From Symsagittifera roscoffensis (Eukaryota > Xenacoelomorpha > Acoela > Convolutidae), in contig NC_087069.1 in NCBI RefSeq assembly GCF_963678635.1, forward strand, positions 46,764,276-46,828,275: a stretch of 64,000 nucleotides of DNA, written 5' to 3'. The notes under the pieces were generated by a model. That model was not told the DNA's origin, did no database searches, and worked only from the letters and a program-made list of their open reading frames with translations. A program made the position numbers and the translations under genes. Below, one piece after another: positions 35,531 through 49,079 of this stretch; within the stretch, counting starts at the first letter, position 1, and each line of letters opens with the position of its first letter.

Positions 35531-36119
35531 GTTGCCCTCGTTATCAAAATAGTAAAATTCCTAAGAAGCATGTAAAACTATCATTTTGTTGCCCTCGTTA
35601 TCAAAATAGTGAAATTCCTAAGAAGCATGTAAAACTATCATTTTGTTGCCCTCGTTATCAAAATAGTAAATTTCCTAAGAAGCATGTAAAACTATCATTT
35701 TGTTGCCGTCGTTATCAAAATAGTAAAATTCCTAAGAAGCATGTAAAACTATCATTTTGTTGCCGTCGTTATCAAAATAGTAAAATTCCTAAGAAGCATG
35801 TAAAACTATCATTTTGTTGGCCTCGTTATCAACATAATAAAATTCCTAAGAAGCATGGAAAACTATCATTTTGTTGCCCTCGTTATCAAAACAATAAAAT
35901 TCCTAAGAAGCATGTAAAACTATCATTTTGTTGCCGTCGTTATCAAAATAGTAAAATTCCTAAGAAGCAAGTAAAACTATCATTTTGTTGCCGTCGTTAT
36001 CAAAATAGTAAAATTCCTAAGAAGCATGTAAAACTATCATTTTGTTGCCGTCGTTATCAAAATAGTAAAATTCCTAAGAAGCATGTAAAACTATCATTTT
36101 GTTGCCCTCGTTATCAAAA

Positions 36120-38560
36120 TAGTAAAATTCCTGAGAAGCATGTAAAATTATCATTTTGTTGCCGTCGTTATCCAAATAGTAAAATTCCTAGGAAGCATGT
36201 AAAACTATCATTTTGTTGCCGTCGTTATCGAAATAGTAAAATTCCTAAGAAGCATGTAAAACTATCATTTTGTTGCCGTCGTTATCAAAATAGTAAAATT
36301 CCTAAGAAGCATGTAAAACTATCATTTTGTTGCCGTCGTTATCAAAATAGTAAAATTCCTAAGAAGCATGTAAAACTATCATTTTGTTGCCGTCGTTATC
36401 AAAATAGTAAAATTCCTAAGAAGCATGTAAAACTATCATTTTGTTGCCGTCGTTATCAAAATAGTAAAATTCCTAAGAAGCATGTAAAACTATCATTTTG
36501 TTGCCGTCGTTATCAAAATAGTAAAATTCCTAAGAAGCATTAAAAACTATCATTTTGTTGCCGTCGTTATCAAAATAGTAAAATTCCTAAGAAGCAAGTA
36601 AAACTATCATTTTGTTGCCGTCGTTATCAAAATAGTAAAATTCCTAAGAAGCATGTAAAACTATCATTTTGTTGCCGTCGTTATCAAAATAGTAAAATTC
36701 CTAAGAAGCATGTAAAACTATCATTTTGTTGCCCTCGTTATCAAAATAGTAAAATTCCTGAGAAGCATGTAAAATTATCATTTTGTTGCCGTCGTTATCC
36801 AAATAGTAAAATTCCTAGGAAGCATGTAAAACTATCATTTTGTTGCCGTCGTTATCGAAATAGTAAAATTCCTAAGAAGCATGTAAAACTATCATTTTGT
36901 TGCCGTCGTTATCAAAACAGTAAAATTCCTAAGAAGCATGTAAAACTATCATTTTGTTGCCTTCGTTATCAAAATAGTAAAATTCCTAAGAAGCATGTAA
37001 AACTATCATTTTGTTGCCCTCGTTATCAAAATAGTAAAATTCCTAAGAAGCATGTAAAACTATCATTTTGTTGCCCTCGTTATCAAAATATTAAAATTCC
37101 TAAGAAGCATGTAAAACTATCATTTTGTTGCCGTCGTTATCAAAATAGTAAAATTCCTAAGAAAAATGTGAAACTATCATTTTGTTGCCCTCGTTATCAA
37201 AATAGTAAAATTCCTAAGAAGCATGTAAAACTATCATTTTGTTGCCGTCGTTATCAAAATAGTAAAATTCCTAAGAAGCATGTAAAACTATCATTTTGTT
37301 GCCGTCGTTATCAAAATAGTAAAATTCCTAAGAAGCATGTAAAACTATCATTTTGTTGCCTTCGTTATCAAAATAGTAAAATTCCTAAGAAACATGTGAA
37401 ACTATCATTTTGTTGCCCTCGTTATCCAAATAGTAAAATTCCTAGGAAGCATGTAAAACTATCATTTTGTTGCCGTCGTTATCGAAATAGTAAAATTCCT
37501 AAGAAGCATGTAAAACTATCATTTTGTTGCCGTCGTTATCAAAATAGTAAAATTCCTAAGAAGCATGTAAAACTATCATTTTGTTGCCGTCGTTATCAAA
37601 ATAGTAAAATTCCTAAGAAGCATGTAAAACTATCATTTTGTTGCCGTCGTTATCAAAATAGTAAAATTCCTAAGAAGCATGTAAAACTATCATTTTGTTG
37701 CCGTCGTTATCAAAATAGTAAAATTCCTAAGAAGCATGTAAAACTATCATTTTGTTGCCGTCGTTATCAAAATAGTAAAATTCCTAAGAAGCATTAAAAA
37801 CTATCATTTTGTTGCCGTCGTTATCAAAATAGTAAAATTCCTAAGAAGCAAGTAAAACTATCATTTTGTTGCCGTCGTTATCAAAATAGTAAAATTCCTA
37901 AGAAGCATGTAAAACTATCATTTTGTTGCCGTCGTTATCAAAATAGTAAAATTCCTAAGAAGCATGTAAAACTATCATTTTGTTGCCCTCGTTATCAAAA
38001 TAGTAAAATTCCTGAGAAGCATGTAAAATTATCATTTTGTTGCCGTCGTTATCCAAATAGTAAAATTCCTAGGAAGCATGTAAAACTATCATTTTGTTGC
38101 CGTCGTTATCGAAATAGTAAAATTCCTAAGAAGCATGTAAAACTATCATTTTGTTGCCGTCGTTATCAAAACAGTAAAATTCCTAAGAAGCATGTAAAAC
38201 TATCATTTTGTTGCCGTCGTTATCAAAATAGTAAAATTCCTAAGAAGCATGTAAAACTATCATTTTGTTGCCGTCGTTATCAAAATAGTAAAATTCCTAA
38301 GAAGCATGTAAAACTATCATTTTGTTGCCGTCGTTATCAAAATAGTAAAATTCCTAAGAAGCATGTAAAACTATCATTTTGTTGCCGTCGTTATCAAAAT
38401 AGTAAAATTCCTAAGAAGCATGTAAAACTATCATTTTGTTGCCCTCGTTATCAAAATAGTAAAATTCCTGAGAAGCATGTAAAATTATCATTTTGTTGCC
38501 GTCGTTATCCAAATAGTAAAATTCCTAAGAAGCATGTAAAACTATCATTTTGTTGCCGTC
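36120..38560. repeat. 11-mer higher-order repeat marked by CCTAGGAAGC (627 bp)
   Basis: The rare CCTAGGAAGC monomer occurs at 36187, 36814, 37441 and 38068, spaced exactly 627 bases (11 monomers) each time. It is preceded by a GTTATCCAAATAG monomer and, except at 37441, by CCTGAGAAGCATGTAAAATT. The third copy carries a CCCTCG-type insert from the left half of the array. Confidence 0.9.
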
Positions 38561-38669
38561 GTTATCAAAATAGTAAAATTCCTAAGAAGCATGTAAAACT
38601 ATCATTTTGTTGCCGTCGTTATCAAAATAGTAAAATTCCTAAGAAGCATGTAAAACTATCATTTTGTTG

Positions 38670-41570
38670 CCGTCGTCTTCAAAATAGTAAAAATCCTAAG
38701 AAGCATGTAAAACTATCATTTTGTTGCCGTCGTTATCAAAATAGTAAAATTCCTAAGAAGCATGTAAAACTATCATTTTGTTGCCGTCGTTATCAAAATA
38801 GTAAAATTCCTAAGAAGCATGTAAAACTATCATTTTGTTGCCGTCGTTATCAAAATAGTAAAATTCCTAAGAAGCATGTAAAACTATCATTTTGTTGCCC
38901 TCGTTATCAAAATAGTAAAATTCCTAAGAAGCACGTAAAACTATCATTTTGTTGCCGTCGTTATCAAAATAGTAAAAGTCCTAAGAAGCATGTAAAACTA
39001 TCATTTTGTTGCCGTCGTTATCAAAATAGTAAAATTCCTAAGAAGCATGTAAAACTATCATTTTGTTGCCGTCGTTATCAAAATAGTAAAATTCCTAAGA
39101 AGCATGTAAAACTATCATTTTGTTGCCCTCGTTATCAAAATAGTAAAATTCCTGAGAAGCATGTAAAATTATCATTTTGTTGCCGTCGTTATCCAAATAG
39201 TAAAATTCCTAAGAAGCATGTAAAACTATCATTTTGTTGCCGTCGTTATCAAAATAGTAAAATTCCTAAGAAGCATGTGAAACTATCATTTTGTTGCCGT
39301 CGTCTTCAAAATAGTAAAATTCCTGAGAAGCATGTAAAATTATCATTTTGTTGCCGTCGTTATCAAAATAGTAAAATTCCTAAGAAGCATGTAAAACTAT
39401 CATTTTGTTGCCGTCGTTATCAAAATAGTAAAATTCCTAAGAAGCATGTAAAACTATCATTTTGTTGCCGTCGTTATCAAAATAGTAAAATTCCTAAGAA
39501 GCATGTAAAACTATCATTTTGTTGCCGTCGTTATCAAAATAGTAAAATTCCTAAGAAGCATGTAAAACTATCATTTTGTTGCCCTCGTTATCAAAATAGT
39601 AAAATTCCTGAGAAGCATGTAAAATTATCATTTTGTTGCCGTCGTTATCCAAATAGTAAAATTCCTAAGAAGCATGTAAAACTATCATTTTGTTGCCGTC
39701 GTTATCAAAATAGTAAAAGTCCTAAGAAGCATGTAAAACTATCATTTTGTTGCCGTCGTTATCAAAATAGTAAAATTCCTAAGAAGCATGTAAAACTATC
39801 ATTTTGTTGCCGTCGTTATCAAAATAGTAAAATTCCTAAGAAGCATTAAAACTATCATTTTGTTGCCCTCGTTATCAAAACAATAAAATTCCTAAGAAGC
39901 ATGTAAAACTATCATTTTGTTGCCGTCGTTATCAAAATAGTAAAATTCCTAAGAAGCATGTAAAACTATCATTTTGTTGCCGTCGTTATCAAAATAGTAA
40001 AATTCCTAAGAAGCATGTGAAACTATCATTTTGTTGCCGTCGTCTTCAAAATAGTAAAAATCCTAAGAAGCATGTAAAACTATCATTTTGTTGCCGTCGT
40101 TATCAAAATAGTAAAATTCCTAAGAAGCATGTAAAACTATCATTTTGTTGCCGTCGTTATCAAAAAAGTAAAATTCCTAAGAAGCATGTAAAACTATCAT
40201 TTTGTTGCCGTCGTTATCAAAATAGTAAAATTCCTAAGAAGCATGTAAAACTATCATTTTGTTGCCGTCGTTATCAAAATAGTAAAATTCCTAAGAAGCA
40301 TGTAAAACTATCATTTTGTTGCCGTCGTTATCAAAATAGTAAAATTCCTAAGAAGCATGTAAAACTATCATTTTGTTGCCCTCGTTATCAAAATAGTAAA
40401 ATTCCTGAGAAGCATGTAAAATTATCATTTTGTTGCCGTCGTTATCAAAATAGTAAAATTCCTAAGAAGCATGTAAAACTATCATTTTGTTGCCGTCGTT
40501 ATCAAAATAGTAAAATTCCTAAGAAGCATGTAAAACTATCATTTTGTTGCCGTCGTTATCAAAATAGTAAAATTCCTAAGAAGCATGTAAAACTATCATT
40601 TTGTTGCCCTCGTTATCAAAATAGTAAAATTCCTGAGAAGCATGTAAAATTATCATTTTGTTGCCGTCGTTATCCAAATAGTAAAATTCCTAAGAAGCAT
40701 GTAAAACTATCATTTTGTTGCCGTCGTTATCAAAATAGTAAAAGTCCTAAGAAGCATGTAAAACTATCATTTTGTTGCCGTCGTTATCAAAATAGTAAAA
40801 TTCCTAAGAAGCATGTAAAACTATCATTTTGTTGCCGTCGTTATCAAAATAGTAAAATTCCTAAGAAGCATGTAAAACTATCATTTTGTTGCCCTCGTTA
40901 TCAAAATAGTAAAATTCCTGAGAAGCATGTAAAATTATCGTTTTGTTGCCGTCGTTATCCAAATAGTAAAATTCCTAAGAAGCATGTAAAACTATCATTT
41001 TGTTGCCGTCGTTATCAAAATAGTAAAAGTCCTAAGAAGCATGTAAAACTATCATTTTGTTGCCGTCGTTATCAAAATAGTAAAATTCCTAAGAAGCATG
41101 TAAAACTATCATTTTGTTGCCGTCGTTATCAAAATAGTAAAATTCCTAAGAAGCATTAAAACTATCATTTTGTTGCCCTCGTTATCAAAACAATAAAATT
41201 CCTAAGAAGCATGTAAAACTATCATTTTGTTGCCGTCGTTATCAAAATAGTAAAATTCCTAAGAAGCATGTAAAACTATCATTTTGTTGCCGTCGTTATC
41301 AAAATAGTAAAATTCCTAAGAAGCATGTAAAACTATCATTTTGTTGCCGTCGTCTTCAAAATAGTAAAAATCCTAAGAAGCATGTAAAACTATCATTTTG
41401 TTGCCGTCGTTATCAAAATAGTAAAATTCCTAAGAAGCATGTAAAACTATCATTTTGTTGCCGTCGTTATCAAAATAGTAAAATTCCTAAGAAGCATGTA
41501 AAACTATCATTTTGTTGCCGTCGTTATCAAAATAGTAAAATTCCTAAGAAGCATGTAAAATTATCATTTT
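38670..41570. repeat. Nested 13-mer and 23-mer higher-order repeats
   Basis: The GTCGTCTTCAAAATAG monomer is seen near 38680, 39300, 40041 and 41351. The 39300-40041 spacing is 13 monomers minus one base, and the 40041-41351 spacing is 23 monomers minus one base. The single missing base is the GCATTAAAACT deletion (near 39844 and 41154), followed each time by an AAAACAATAAAATT monomer. Confidence 0.8.
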
Positions 41571-42559
41571 GTTGCCCTCGTTATCAAAACAATAAAATTC
41601 CTAAGAAGCATGTAAAACTATCATTTTGTTGCCGTCGTTATCAAAATAGTAAAATTCCTAAGAAGCATGTAAAACTATCATTTTGTTGCCGTCGTTATCA
41701 AAATAGTAAAATTCCTAAGAAGCATGTAAATTATCATTTTGTTGCCGTCGTTATCAAAATAGTAAAATTCCTAAGAAGCATGTAAAACTATCATTTTGTT
41801 GCCCTCGTTATCAAAATAGTAAAATTCCTGAGAAGCATGTAAAATTATCATTTTGTTGCCGTCGTTATCAAAATAGTAAAACTCCTAAGAAGCATGTAAA
41901 ACTATCATTTTGTTGCCGTCGTTATCAAAATAGTAAAATTCCTAAGAAGCATGTAAAACTATCGTTTTGTTGCCGTCGTTATCAAAATAGTAAAATTCCT
42001 AAGAAGCATGTAAAACTATCATTTTGTTGCCGTCGTTATCAAAATAGTAAAATTCCTAAGATGCAGGTAAAACTATCATTTTGTTGCCGTCGTTATCAAA
42101 ATAGTAAAATTCCTAAGAAGCATTAAAAACTATCATTTTGTTGCCGTCGTTATCAAAATAGTAAAATTCCTAAGAAGCATGTAAAACTATCATTTTGTTG
42201 CCGTCGTTATCAAAATAGTAAAATTCTTAAGAAGCATGTAAAACTATCATTTTGTTGCCGTCGTTATCAAAATAGTAAAATTCCTAAGAAGCATGTAAAA
42301 CTATCATTTTGTTGCCGTCGTTATCAAAATAGTAAAATTCCTAAGAAGCATGTAAGACTATCATTTTGTTGCCGTCGTTATCAAAATAGTAAAATTCCTG
42401 AGAAGCATGTAAAATTATCATTTTGTTGCCGTCGTTATCCAAATAGTAAAATTCCTAAGAAGCATGTAAAACTATCATTTTGTTGCCGTCGTTATCAAAA
42501 TAGTAAAATTCCTAAGAAGCATGTAAATCTATCATTTTGTTGCCGTCGTTATCAAAATA

Positions 42560-43920
42560 GTAAAATTCCTAAGAAGCAAGTAAGACTATCATTTTGTTGC
42601 CGTCGTTATCAAATTAATAAAATTCCTAAGAAGCATGTAAAACTATCATTTTGTTGCCGTCGTTATCAAAATAGTAAAATTCCTAACAAGCATGTAAAAC
42701 TATCATTTTGTTGCCCTCGTTATCAAAACAATAAAATTCCTAAGAAGCATGTAAAACTATCGTTTTGTTGCCGTCGTTATCAAAATAGTAAAATTCCTAA
42801 GATGCATGTAAAACTATCAATTTGTTGCCGTCGTTATCAAAATAGTAAAATTCCTTAGAAGCATGATGTAAAACGATCATTTTGTTGCCCTCGTTATCAA
42901 AATAATAAAATTCCTAAGAAGCAGGTAAAACTATCATTTTGTTGCCCTCTTTATCAAAACAATAAAATTCCTAAGAAGCCTGTAAAACTATCATTTTGTT
43001 GCCGTCGTTATCAAAATAGTAAAATTCCTAAGAAGCATTAAAAACTATCATTTTGTTGCCGTCGTTATCAAAATAGTAAAATTCCTAAGAAGCATGTAAA
43101 ACTATCATTTTGTTGCCGTCGTTATCAAAATAGTAAAATTCCTAAGAAGCATGTAAAACTATCATTTTGTTGCCGTCGTTATCAAAATAGTAAAATTCCT
43201 AAGAAGCATGTAAAACTATCATTTTGTTGCCCTCGTTATCAAAATAGTAAAATTCCTGAGAAGCATGTAAAATTATCTTTTTGTTGCCGTCGTTATCCAA
43301 ATAGTAAAATTCCTAAGAAGCATGTAAAACTATCATTTTGTTGCCGTCGTTATCAAAATAGTAAAATTCCTAAGAAGCATGCAAAACTATCATTTTGTTG
43401 CCGTCGTTATCAAAATAGTAAAATTCCTAAGAAGCATGTAAAACTATCATTTTGTTGCCGTCGTTATCAAAACAATAAAATTCCTAAGAAGCATGTAAAA
43501 CTATCATTTTGTTGCCGTCGTTATCAAAATAGTAAAATTCCTAACAAGCATGTAAAACTATCATTTTGTTGCCCTCGTTATCAAAACAATAAAATTCCTA
43601 AGAAGCATGTAAAACTATCATTTTGTTGCCGTCGTTATCAAAATAGTAAAATTCCTAAGATGCATGTAAAACTATCAATTTGTTGCCGTCGTTATCAAAA
43701 TAGTAAAATTCCTTAGAAGCATGATGTAAAACTATCATTTTGTTGCCCTCGTTATCAAAATAATAAAATTCCTAAGAAGCAGGTAAAACTATCATTTTGT
43801 TGCCCTCTTTATCAAAACAATAAAATTCCTAAGAAGCATGTAAAACTATCATTTTGTTGCCGTCGTTATCAAAATAGTAAAATTCCTAAGAAGCATGTAA
43901 AACTATCATTTGTTGCCGTC
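42560..43920. repeat. 15-mer higher-order repeat with a 3-bp insertion marker (858 bp)
   Basis: A CCTTAGAAGCATGATGTAAA monomer, which has an extra ATG triplet, occurs at about 42851 and 43711. The distance between GCATGATG words is 858 bases, or 15 monomers plus the 3-base insertion. Surrounding AAAACAATAAAATT, GATGCATG and GCAGGTAAAA variants agree in order. Confidence 0.85.
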
Positions 43921-45439
43921 GTTATCAAAATAGTAAAATTCCTAAGAAGCATGTAAAATTATCATTTTGTTGCCCTCGTTATCAAAATAGTAAAATTCCT
44001 GAGAAGCATGTAAAATTATCATTTTGTTGCCGTCGTTATCCAAATAGTAAAATTCCTAAGAAGCATGTAAAACTATCATTTTGTTGCCGTCGTTATCAAA
44101 ATAGTAAAATTCCTAAGAAGCATGTAAAACTATCATTTTGTTGCCGTCGTTATCAAAATAGTAAAATTCCTAAGAAGCATGTAAAACTATCATTTTGTTG
44201 CCGTCGTTATCCAAATAGTAAAATTCCTAAGAAGCATGTAAAACTATCATTTTGTTGCCGTCGTTATCAAAATAGTAAAATTCCTAAGAAGCATGTAAAA
44301 CTATCATTTTGTTGCCGTCGTTATCAAAATAGTAAAATTCCTAAGAAGCATGTAAAACTATCATTTTGTGCCGTCGTTATCAAAATAGTAAAATTCCTGA
44401 GAAGCATGTAAAACTATCATTTTGTTGCCGTCGTTATCAAAATAGTAAAATTCCTAAGAAGCATGTAAAACTATCATTTTGTTGCCGTCGTTATCAAAAT
44501 AGTAAAATTCCTAAGAAGCATGTATAACTATCATTTTGTTGCCCTCGTTATCAAAATAGTAAAATTCCTGAGAAGCATGTAAAATTATCATTTTGTTGCC
44601 GTCGTTATCCAAATAGTAAAGTTCCTAAGAAGCATGTAAAACTATCATTTTGTTGTCGTCGTTATCAAAATAGTAAAATTCCCAAGAAGCATGTAAAACT
44701 ATCATTTTGTTGCCGTCGTTATCAAAATAGTAAAATTCCTAAGAGGCATGTAAAACTATCATTTTGTTGCCGTCGTTATCAAAATAGTAAAATTCCTAAG
44801 AAGCATGTAAAACTATCATTTTGTTGCCCTCGTTATCAAAATAATAAAATTCTTAAGAAGCATGTTAAACTGTCATTTTGTTGCCCTCGTTATCAAAATA
44901 GTAAAATTCCTAAGAAGCATGTAAAACAATCATTTTGTTGCCGTCGTTATCAAAATAGTTAATTTCCTAAGAAGCATGTAAAACTATCATTTTGTTGCTG
45001 TCATTATCAAAATAGTAAAAATCCTAAGAAGCATGTAAAACTATCATTTTGTTGCCTTCGTTATCAAAATAGTAAAATTCCTAAGAAGCATGTAAAACTA
45101 TCATTTTGTTGCCTTCGTTATCAAAATAGTAAAATTCCTAAGAAGCATGTAAAACTATCATTTTGTTGCCGTCGTTATCAAAATAGTAAAATTTCTAAGA
45201 AGCATGTAAAACTATCATTTTGTTGCCCTCGTTATCAAAATAGTAAAATTCCTAAGAAGCATGTAAAACTATCATTTTGTTGCCGTCGTTATCAAAATAG
45301 TAAAATTCCTAAGAAGCATGTAAAACTATCATTTTGTTGCCGTCGTTATCAAAATAGTAAAATTCCTAAGAAGCATGTAAAGCTATCATTTTGTTGCCCT
45401 CGTTATCAAAATAGTAAAATTCCTAAGAAGCATGTAAAA

Positions 45440-47860
45440 CTATCATTTTGTTGCCCTCGTAATCAAAATAGTAAAATTCCTAAGAAGCATGTAAAACTAT
45501 CATTTTGTTGCCCTCGTTATCAAAATAGTAAAATTCCTAAGAAGCATGAAAAACTATCACTTTGTTGCCGTCGTTATCAAAATAGTAAAATTCCTAAGAA
45601 GCATGTAAAACTATCATTTTTTTGCTGTCGTTATCAAAATAGTAAAATTCCTAAAAAGCATGTAAAACTATCATTTTGTTGCCGTCGTTATCAAAATAGT
45701 AAATTTCCAAAGAAGCATGTAAAACTATCATTTTGTTGCCCTTGTTATCAAAATAGTAAAATTCCTAAGAAGCATGTAAAACTATCATTTTGTTGCCCTC
45801 GTTATCAAAATAGTAAAATTCCTAAGAAGCATGTAAAACTATCATTTTGTTGCCGTCGTTATCAAAATAGTAAAATTTCTAAGAAGCATGTACAACTATC
45901 ATTTTGTTGCCCTCGTTATCAAAATAGTAAAATTCCTAAGAAGCATGTAAAACTATCATTTTGTTGCCGTCGTTATCAAAATAGTAAAATTCCTAAGAAG
46001 CATGTAAAACTATCATTTTGTTGCCCTCGTTATCAAAATAGTAAAATTCCTAAGAAGCATGTAAAACTATCATTTTGTTGCCCTCGTTATCAAAATATTA
46101 AAATTCATAAGAAGCATGTAAAACTATCATTTTGTTGCCCTCGTAATCAAAATAGTAAAATTCCTAAGAAGCATGTAAAACTATCATTTTGTTGCCCTCG
46201 TTATCAAAATAGTAAAATTCCTAAGAAGCATGAAAAACTATCACTTTGTTGCCGTCGTTATCAAAATAGTAAAATTCCTAAGAAGCATGTAAAACTATCA
46301 TTTTTTTGCTGTCGTTATCAAAATAGTAAAATTCCTAAAAAGCATGTAAAACTATCATTTTGTTGCCGTCGTTATCAAAATAGTAAATTTCCAAAGAAGC
46401 ATGTAAAACTATCATTTTGTTGCCCTTGTTATCAAAATAGTAAAATTCCTAAGAAGCATGTAAAACTATCATTTTGTTGCCCTCGTTATCAAAATAGTTA
46501 AATTCCTAAGAAGCATGTAAAACTATCATTTTGTTGCCGTCGTTATCAAAGTAGTAAAATTTCTAAGAAGCATGTAAAACTATCATTTTGTTGCCCTCGT
46601 TATCAAAATAGTAAAATTCCTAAGAAGCATGTAAAACTATCATTTTGTTGCCGTCGTTATCAAAATAGTAAAATTCCTAAGAAGCATGTAAAACTATCAT
46701 TTTGTTGCCGTCGTTATCAAAATAGTAAAATTCCTAAGAAGCATGTAAAGCTATCATTTTGTTGCCCTCGTTATCAAAATAGTAAAATTCCTAAGAAGCA
46801 TGTAAAACTATCATTTTGTTGCCCTCGTTATCAAAATATTAAAATTCATAAGAAGCATGTAAAACTATCATTTTGTTGCCCTCGTAATCAAAATAGTAAA
46901 ATTCCTAAGAAGCATGTAAAACTATCATTTTTTTGCTGTCGTTATCAAAATAGTAAAATTCCTAAAAAGCATGTAAAACTATCATTTTGTTGCCGTCGTT
47001 ATCAAAATAGTAAATTTCCAAAGAAGCATGTAAAACTATCATTTTTTTGCTGTCGTTATCAAAATAGTAAAATTCCTAAAAAGCATGTAAAACTATCATT
47101 TTGTTGCCGTCGTTATCAAAATAGTAAATTTCCAAAGAAGCATGTAAAACTATCATTTTGTTGCCCTTGTTATCAAAATAGTAAAATTCCTAAGAAGCAT
47201 GTAAAACTATCATTTTGTTGCCCTCGTTATCAAAATAGTTAAATTCCTAAGAAGCATGTAAAACTATCATTTTGTTGCCGTCGTTATCAAAGTAGTAAAA
47301 TTTCTAAGAAGCATGTAAAACTATCATTTTGTTGCCCTCGTTATCAAAATAGTAAAATTCCTAAGAAGCATGTAAAACTATCATTTTGTTGCCGTCGTTA
47401 TCAAAATAGTAAAATTCCTAAGAAGCATGTAAAACTATCATTTTGTTGCCGTCGTTATCAAAATAGTAAAATTCCTAAGAAGCATGTAAAGCTATCATTT
47501 TGTTGCCCTCGTTATCAAAATAGTAAAATTCCTAAGAAGCATGTAAAACTATCATTTTGTTGCCCTCGTTATCAAAATATTAAAATTCATAAGAAGCATG
47601 TAAAACTATCATTTTGTTGCCCTCGTAATCAAAATAGTAAAATTCCTAAGAAGCATGTAAAACTATCATTTTTTTGCTGTCGTTATCAAAATAGTAAAAT
47701 TCCTAAAAAGCATGTAAAACTATCATTTTGTTGCCGTCGTTATCAAAATAGTAAATTTCCAAAGAAGCATGTAAAACTATCATTTTGTTGCCCTTGTTAT
47801 CAAAATAGTAAAATTCCTAAGAAGCATGTAAAACTATCATTTTGTTGCCGTCGTTATCAA
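45440..47860. repeat. 12/13-mer higher-order repeat, four copies
   Basis: The CCTCGTAATCAAAATAG monomer recurs at 45461, 46145, 46886 and 47627 (spacings of 684, 741 and 741 bases: 12, 13 and 13 monomers). In the last three copies it follows a CAAAATATTAAAATTCAT monomer at 46091, 46832 and 47573, exactly 741 bases apart. A TTTTTTTGCTGTCG and AATTTCCAAAGAAG pair follows in each. Confidence 0.9.
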
Positions 47861-48059
47861 AATAGTAAAATTCCGAAGAAGCATGTAAAACTATCATTTT
47901 GTTGCCCTCGTTATCAAAATAGTAAAATTCCTAAGAAGCATGTAAAACTATCATTTTGTTGCCGTCGTTATCAAAATAGTAAAATTCCTAAGAAGCATGT
48001 AAAACTATCATTTTGTTGCCGTCGTTATCAAAATAGTAAAATTCCTAAGAAGCATGTAA

Positions 48060-48620
48060 AACTATCATTTTGTTGCCCTCGTTATCAAAATAGTAAAATT
48101 CCTATGAAGCATGTAAAACTATCATTTTGTTGCCCTCGTTATCAAAATAGTAAAATTCCTAAAAAGCATGTAAAACTATCATTTTGTTGCCTTCTTTGTC
48201 AAAATAGTAAAATTCCTAAGAAGCATGTAAAACTATCATTTTGTTGCCGTCGTTATCAAAATAGTAAAATTCCTAAGAAGCATGTAAAACTATCATTTTG
48301 TTGCCCTCGTTATCAAAATAGTAAAATTCCTAGAAAGCATGTAAAACTATCATTTTGTTGCCCTCGTTATCAAAATAGTAAAGTTCCTAAGAAGCATGTA
48401 AAACTATCATTTTGTTGCCGTCGTTATCAAAATAGTAAAAAACCTAAGAAGCATGTAATACTATCATTTTGTTGCCCTCGTTATCCAAATAGTAAAATTC
48501 CTAAGAAGCACGTAAAACTATCATTTTGTTGCTCTCGTTATCAAAATAGTAAAATTCTTCAGAAGCATGTAAAACTATCATTTTGTTGCCTTCTTTGTCA
48601 AAATAGTAAAATTCCTAAGA
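48060..48620. repeat. Long-range homologous block A
   Basis: CCTATGAAGCATG (near 48102) followed by TTGCCTTCTTTGTCAAAATA (near 48186) is repeated near 54657 and 54742. The two CCTATGAAG sites are 6555 bases apart, exactly 115 monomers. Only in these two places does the open frame of the satellite begin with a true ATG. Confidence 0.85.
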
Positions 48621-49079
48621 AGCATGTAAAACTATCATTTTGTTGCCCTCGTTATCAAAATAGTAAAATTCCTAAGAAGAATGAAAAACTATCATTTTGT
48701 TGCCGTCGTTATCAAAATAGTAAAATTCCTAAGAAGCATGTAAAACTATCATTTTGTTGCCGTCGTTATCAAAATAGTAAAATTCCTAAGAAGCATGTAA
48801 AACTATCATTTTGTTGCCGTCGTTATCAAAATAGTAAAATTCCTAAGAAGCATGTAAAACTATCATTTTGTTGCCGTCGTTATCAAAATAGTAAAATTCC
48901 TAAGAAGCATGTAAAACTATCATTTTGTTGCCGTCGTTATTAAAATAGTAAAATTCCTAAGAAGCATGTAAAACTATCATTTTGTTGCCGTCGTTATCAA
49001 AATAGTAAAATTCCTAAGAAGCATGTAAAACTATCATTTTGTTGCCGTCGTTATCAAAATAGTAAAATTCCTAAGAAGC

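Larger units (their letters stand above)
35700..44830. repeat. CCGTCG-type satellite subfamily region
   Basis: From about 35.7 kb to 44.8 kb most monomers read GTTGCCGTCG instead of the GTTGCCCTCG that dominates 12.6-35.5 kb. The CCTGAGAAGCATGTAAAATT plus GTTATCCAAATAG pair is typical here, and AAAACAATAAAATTCC monomers appear. East of 44.8 kb both types are mixed. Confidence 0.85.
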
